A model generated the notes under the pieces. That model saw only the letters and a program-made list of their open reading frames with translations, did not search any database and was not told the origin of the DNA. From Bacteroidota bacterium (GTDB taxonomy: Bacteria > Bacteroidota > Bacteroidia > Chitinophagales > Saprospiraceae), in NCBI GenBank assembly GCA_003045895.1, contig PZPC01000002.1:62001-126000 (forward strand): a stretch of DNA of 64,000 bases, given 5' to 3'. This document shows, one piece after another, positions 61,226 to 64,000 of this stretch (its first letter is position 1; every line of letters begins with the position of its first letter). Both the position numbers and the translations under genes were made by a program.

Positions 61226-64000
61226 CTAACAAGTACCCCACCCACCCCCTCCAGGCGTAGCTATCCGGATGCACTCACCGGGCTGTAGGTTCAGGCTGAC
61301 CACCCCTGGAAGTGCTTCCGTAGAGCCATCGGCACGGACAAGGAGTTGTTGCCCGGGCAAGCCAGCTTCCCCTCCTTCCTGGCCGTAGGGGCCACTTTTT
61401 CGGCGCTGGGTCAGGAGCGTGACGTCGAGCGGAACCAGGGCTTCTACCTCTCGCACGAGTCCGTTGCCTCCCGGCCAGCGGCCAGCGCCGCCGGAGTGCG
61501 CGCGCAAGGCAAACTGCCGCAGGCGCACCGGGTACACCCGTTCCAGGTCTTCCGGATCGGTGATCCGGGTGTTGGTCATGTGTTGGTGCACGCCCGAGCG
61601 GCCCGCAAATCCGGGGCCAGCGCCAGCGCCTCCGCCAATGGTTTCGTAGTAACCGAAGGTGGCGTTTCCGAAAAGAAAATTATTCATGGTACCCTGGCTG
61701 GCGGCCGCCAGGCCAAAGGCTTTCAGGAGCGTATCCACCAGGCGCTGACTCACTTCGGTGTTGCCACCCACTACCGCCGGGCAACGGGCGGGCTCGTCCA
61801 CAAAATCGGGATGCAGAAAAGTATTCGGCGGTAAAGCCAACCGAACGCCGCGCAGCAGCCCTTCGTTGAGCGGAATATCGTCGGCACAAATCAGCCGCAA
61901 CACGTAGATGAGGGCGCTGTAGACAATGGACACATTGGCGTTGAAATTGGCGGGATGCACTGGCGACGTGCCCGCAAAATCCAAGGCGAGTTGCTGGCCG
62001 TCGAAAAGGATGCTGACCACGATTTCGTGTCCATCATCCAGGCTTTCACGGGCCAGCAGGGGGCGGTTGGCAAAGGGTTGCAACTGCTGCAGGAGGTTCT
62101 GATGGGCACTTTTCTGCAAAGCTTCCATGTAGTACAAGACGCGTTCCTGCCCGTACTGATCCACCAGTGCCCGGAGGGCTTTTTCGCCGGTATGCAGCGC
62201 GGCCAGCCCCGCCCGCAGGTCGGCCAGGTTTTCGGCCAGCGCACGGGTTGGATAGGGGGCAGCGGTCAGCTGGCGGGTAACGCTTTCCCACTGCGGCACC
62301 CCGCGCCGCACCAACAACTGGGGGGCAAAAACCACCCCCTCTTCGGCCAGACAAGTGGCATCGGGGGGCATCGACCCTGGGCGCTTGCCGCCAATTTCGG
62401 CGTGGTGGGCCCGGTTGATGACGTAGCCGACGCAGGAACCATCAGCCAGAAAAACGCCCTGCAGCAGGGTAATATCCGGCAGGTGGGAGCCGCCGTATTT
62501 GGGATGATTGACCAGGAGGACATCCCCCGGCTCCAGCGGCAGTTTTTCCAGACACAACCGCGCGCACACCCCCAGGCTCCCCAGGTGGACGGGAATATGG
62601 GGGGCATTGACCAGCAGGTTGGCCTGGGGGTCGAGCAGGGCACAGCTGAAATCCAGCCGCTCCTTCACGTTGACACTGAAAGCCGTGCGCTGCAGCTGGG
62701 TCCCCATTTCTTGGGCAACAGCCTGGAAGCGGTTGGTGAACAACTCGAGGGCGATGGCTTCCCCCCAGGACTCCCCGGTTGCACGGGTTGCAGCCGGTGT
62801 GTGGGTCAGCACGGCGTGCCCGTTGGCCCAGATGGCCAGCTGCCAGGCGGGGGGCAGGTAGGCCGTCGCTTGCTGTCCGGCCAGCACCAGCGGGCCGCGG
62901 GCCGCAAATCCCTCCGGCAGCTCTTCCCACAGGCGGATGGTGTGGCCCGGGAGCGCCAGCGCTTGCGGGGCTGGCGGAAAAATGCGGGCCGGATCGTCGG
63001 CCGCCGTAGTCGCGAAAACCTTGACACTTTCCAATTCGATCACCGTTTGCTCGGGCAGGTAGCCAAATTGCGCTGCGTAGGCCGCCAGGAAGGCCTGGGT
63101 AGGATCCATGCCGGGCTGGTAGCGCAATTCCAGGGGGGTGTCCTGGCCCCGGAAGCGCAGGTACAGCAGCACCCGCGCCGGATGGGCGGCTACGGCTTCG
63201 GGCCCCGCCTGGCGCAACTGCGCCTGGGCCTGCCCGAAGAGGGTGGCTACCAGTTCCGGGACGGATAACGCCGGATCGGACAAGGGCCGTAGAACCTGCT
63301 GCTCGGCCAGTTTTTCCAGGGGCGCCTGCCCCATGCCGTAGGCACTGAGCAGCCCCGCATCGCGCGGGAGGATGACCTGGTTGATGCCTAGCAATTCGGC
63401 GATGGCACAAGCGTGCATCCCGCCAGCGCCCCCGAAAGCGAGCAGGGCATAGTCGCGCGGATCAAAGCCCTGGCGAACGGAGATCCGGCGGATGGCGTCG
63501 GCCATCTTTTCGTTGGCAATTTGCTCAAAGCCGCGGAGGAGTTCGGTGTCGGAATAGGTCGTTCCGGTGCGGGCCAGTAGGTCGTGTTGCACCTGTTGCA
63601 GGGCCGCCTGCGCGGCGGGCAGGGACAGGGGCACACTGATGGCATCGGCCGCCAATTTGCCCAGCAATAAATTCACATCGGTAATGGTGAGTGGGCCCCC
63701 AGCGCCGTAGCAGGCGGGCCCCGGGCTGGCGCCCGCGCTGGCGGGACCAACGGTGAGCTTTTCCCCGTCGAAGCCGCAGATGGATCCGCCACCCGCCGCC
63801 ACCGTTTCGATGGCCAGGCTGGGGCTCAAAATTTGGGCGTCGCCCACCTGGCAGAAAAAGCGGAAATCGAATTGTCCGGCATAGCGGGCCGCATCGGTGC
63901 TGGTGCCGCCCATATCCAGGGTGAGGATTTTTTCGAAACCCAGCTGCCGGGCGATCGCTACCGCGCCGACAATGCCGCCCGCCGGGCCACTGAGGAGGCT
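61226..64000 (-). CDS. fused hydantoinase A/B, 5-oxoprolinase-type (partial, N-terminus beyond right edge)
   Basis: The frame is open from the right edge (64000) to the stop at 61226-61228, 924 codons; complete members have about 1,250 residues. The visible part starts SLLSGPAGGIVGAVAIARQL and LTLDMGGTSTDAARYAG, the ATP-binding HyuA motifs, and continues through the HyuA C-terminus. From about window position 62740 downward it is HyuB: FSVNVKERLDFSCALLDPQA, HIPVHLGSLGVCARL, DVLLVNHPKYGGSHLPDITL. It ends TPGGGGWGTC. The enzyme hydrolyses 5-oxoproline or hydantoins with ATP. Very GC-rich. Confidence 0.9.
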   Translation of the reverse strand, partial: SLLSGPAGGIVGAVAIARQLGFEKILTLDMGGTSTDAARYAGQFDFRFFCQVGDAQILSPSLAIETVAAGGGSICGFDGEKLTVGPASAGASPGPACYGAGGPLTITDVNLLLGKLAADAISVPLSLPAAQAALQQVQHDLLARTGTTYSDTELLRGFEQIANEKMADAIRRISVRQGFDPRDYALLAFGGAGGMHACAIAELLGINQVILPRDAGLLSAYGMGQAPLEKLAEQQVLRPLSDPALSVPELVATLFGQAQAQLRQAGPEAVAAHPARVLLYLRFRGQDTPLELRYQPGMDPTQAFLAAYAAQFGYLPEQTVIELESVKVFATTAADDPARIFPPAPQALALPGHTIRLWEELPEGFAARGPLVLAGQQATAYLPPAWQLAIWANGHAVLTHTPAATRATGESWGEAIALELFTNRFQAVAQEMGTQLQRTAFSVNVKERLDFSCALLDPQANLLVNAPHIPVHLGSLGVCARLCLEKLPLEPGDVLLVNHPKYGGSHLPDITLLQGVFLADGSCVGYVINRAHHAEIGGKRPGSMPPDATCLAEEGVVFAPQLLVRRGVPQWESVTRQLTAAPYPTRALAENLADLRAGLAALHTGEKALRALVDQYGQERVLYYMEALQKSAHQNLLQQLQPFANRPLLARESLDDGHEIVVSILFDGQQLALDFAGTSPVHPANFNANVSIVYSALIYVLRLICADDIPLNEGLLRGVRLALPPNTFLHPDFVDEPARCPAVVGGNTEVSQRLVDTLLKAFGLAAASQGTMNNFLFGNATFGYYETIGGGAGAGPGFAGRSGVHQHMTNTRITDPEDLERVYPVRLRQFALRAHSGGAGRWPGGNGLVREVEALVPLDVTLLTQRRKSGPYGQEGGEAGLPGQQLLVRADGSTEALPGVVSLNLQPGECIRIATPGGGGWGTC

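Noticed and set aside
1-64000. tRNA, rRNA, CRISPR array, transposase or prophage
   Set aside because: No tRNA T-loop pattern in an intergenic setting, no repeated spacer structure, no transposase or phage gene seen. A tRNA-scan and a repeat finder would confirm the negative result.

Overview
The window comes from a chromosome of a member of the Bacteroidota, most likely Saprospiria (Lewinella/Haliscomenobacter-like). The grounds are -7 promoter boxes of the form TAnnTTTG, a type IX secretion protein (PorZ-like), a type A sorting-domain remnant, LytTR and DUF4143-ATPase families, menaquinone synthesis by the futalosine route (mqnC) together with a mevalonate-pathway enzyme (mvaD), and moderately high GC. 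The taxon is inferred from gene content only. Nearly all of the window is ordinary core chromosome; I see no prophage, transposase, CRISPR array, rRNA or tRNA gene.

Left part (1-13 kb): divergent gnd (cut by the left edge) and zwf (oxidative pentose phosphate), then fadD and glpD on the minus strand, then mqnC. A small scar follows, in which two copies of a sorting-domain tail flank a DUF433 gene. Next is pheT, a coiled-coil gene, zapA and rny, closed by a strong terminator. At 13-30 kb: an ABC transporter pair with a His-rich loop; a three-gene minus-strand cluster of unknown role (double-cupin protein, zinc-ribbon membrane protein, asparagine-synthetase-like enzyme without the glutaminase cysteine); marC; a MarR regulator with two matching candidate operators in front of an RND efflux system, with a TolC-type gene three genes downstream; muiA-like; and a lytic transglycosylase.

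Middle (31-45 kb): sucA, ettA-type ABC-F, and a complete threonine operon thrA-thrB-thrC. Between thrC and an M1 aminopeptidase lie two perfect copies of the parS centromere palindrome TGTTCCACGTGGAACA. Then come mvaD and an alpha-oxoamine synthase. At 45-52 kb: a LytTR remnant, a pair of large inverted repeats in front of a DUF4143 ATPase, DinB, GNAT, dtd, porZ and an SRAP protein.

Right part (52-64 kb): a 625-bp gene-free stretch (52028-52652) carries perfect and near-perfect DnaA boxes on both strands plus an AT-rich block, and is the best candidate for oriC. It is followed by ctaA, and scpA (chromosome condensation) lies 1.1 kb away. Together with parS 12 kb to the left, this suggests that the window spans the replication origin and its segregation domain. 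Beyond it lie an ECF sigma factor with a small partner, two decayed genes (DCC-type and Rpn-type), an HAD nucleotidase, a PLP decarboxylase, an HD protein and a fused hydantoinase/5-oxoprolinase that runs off the right edge.
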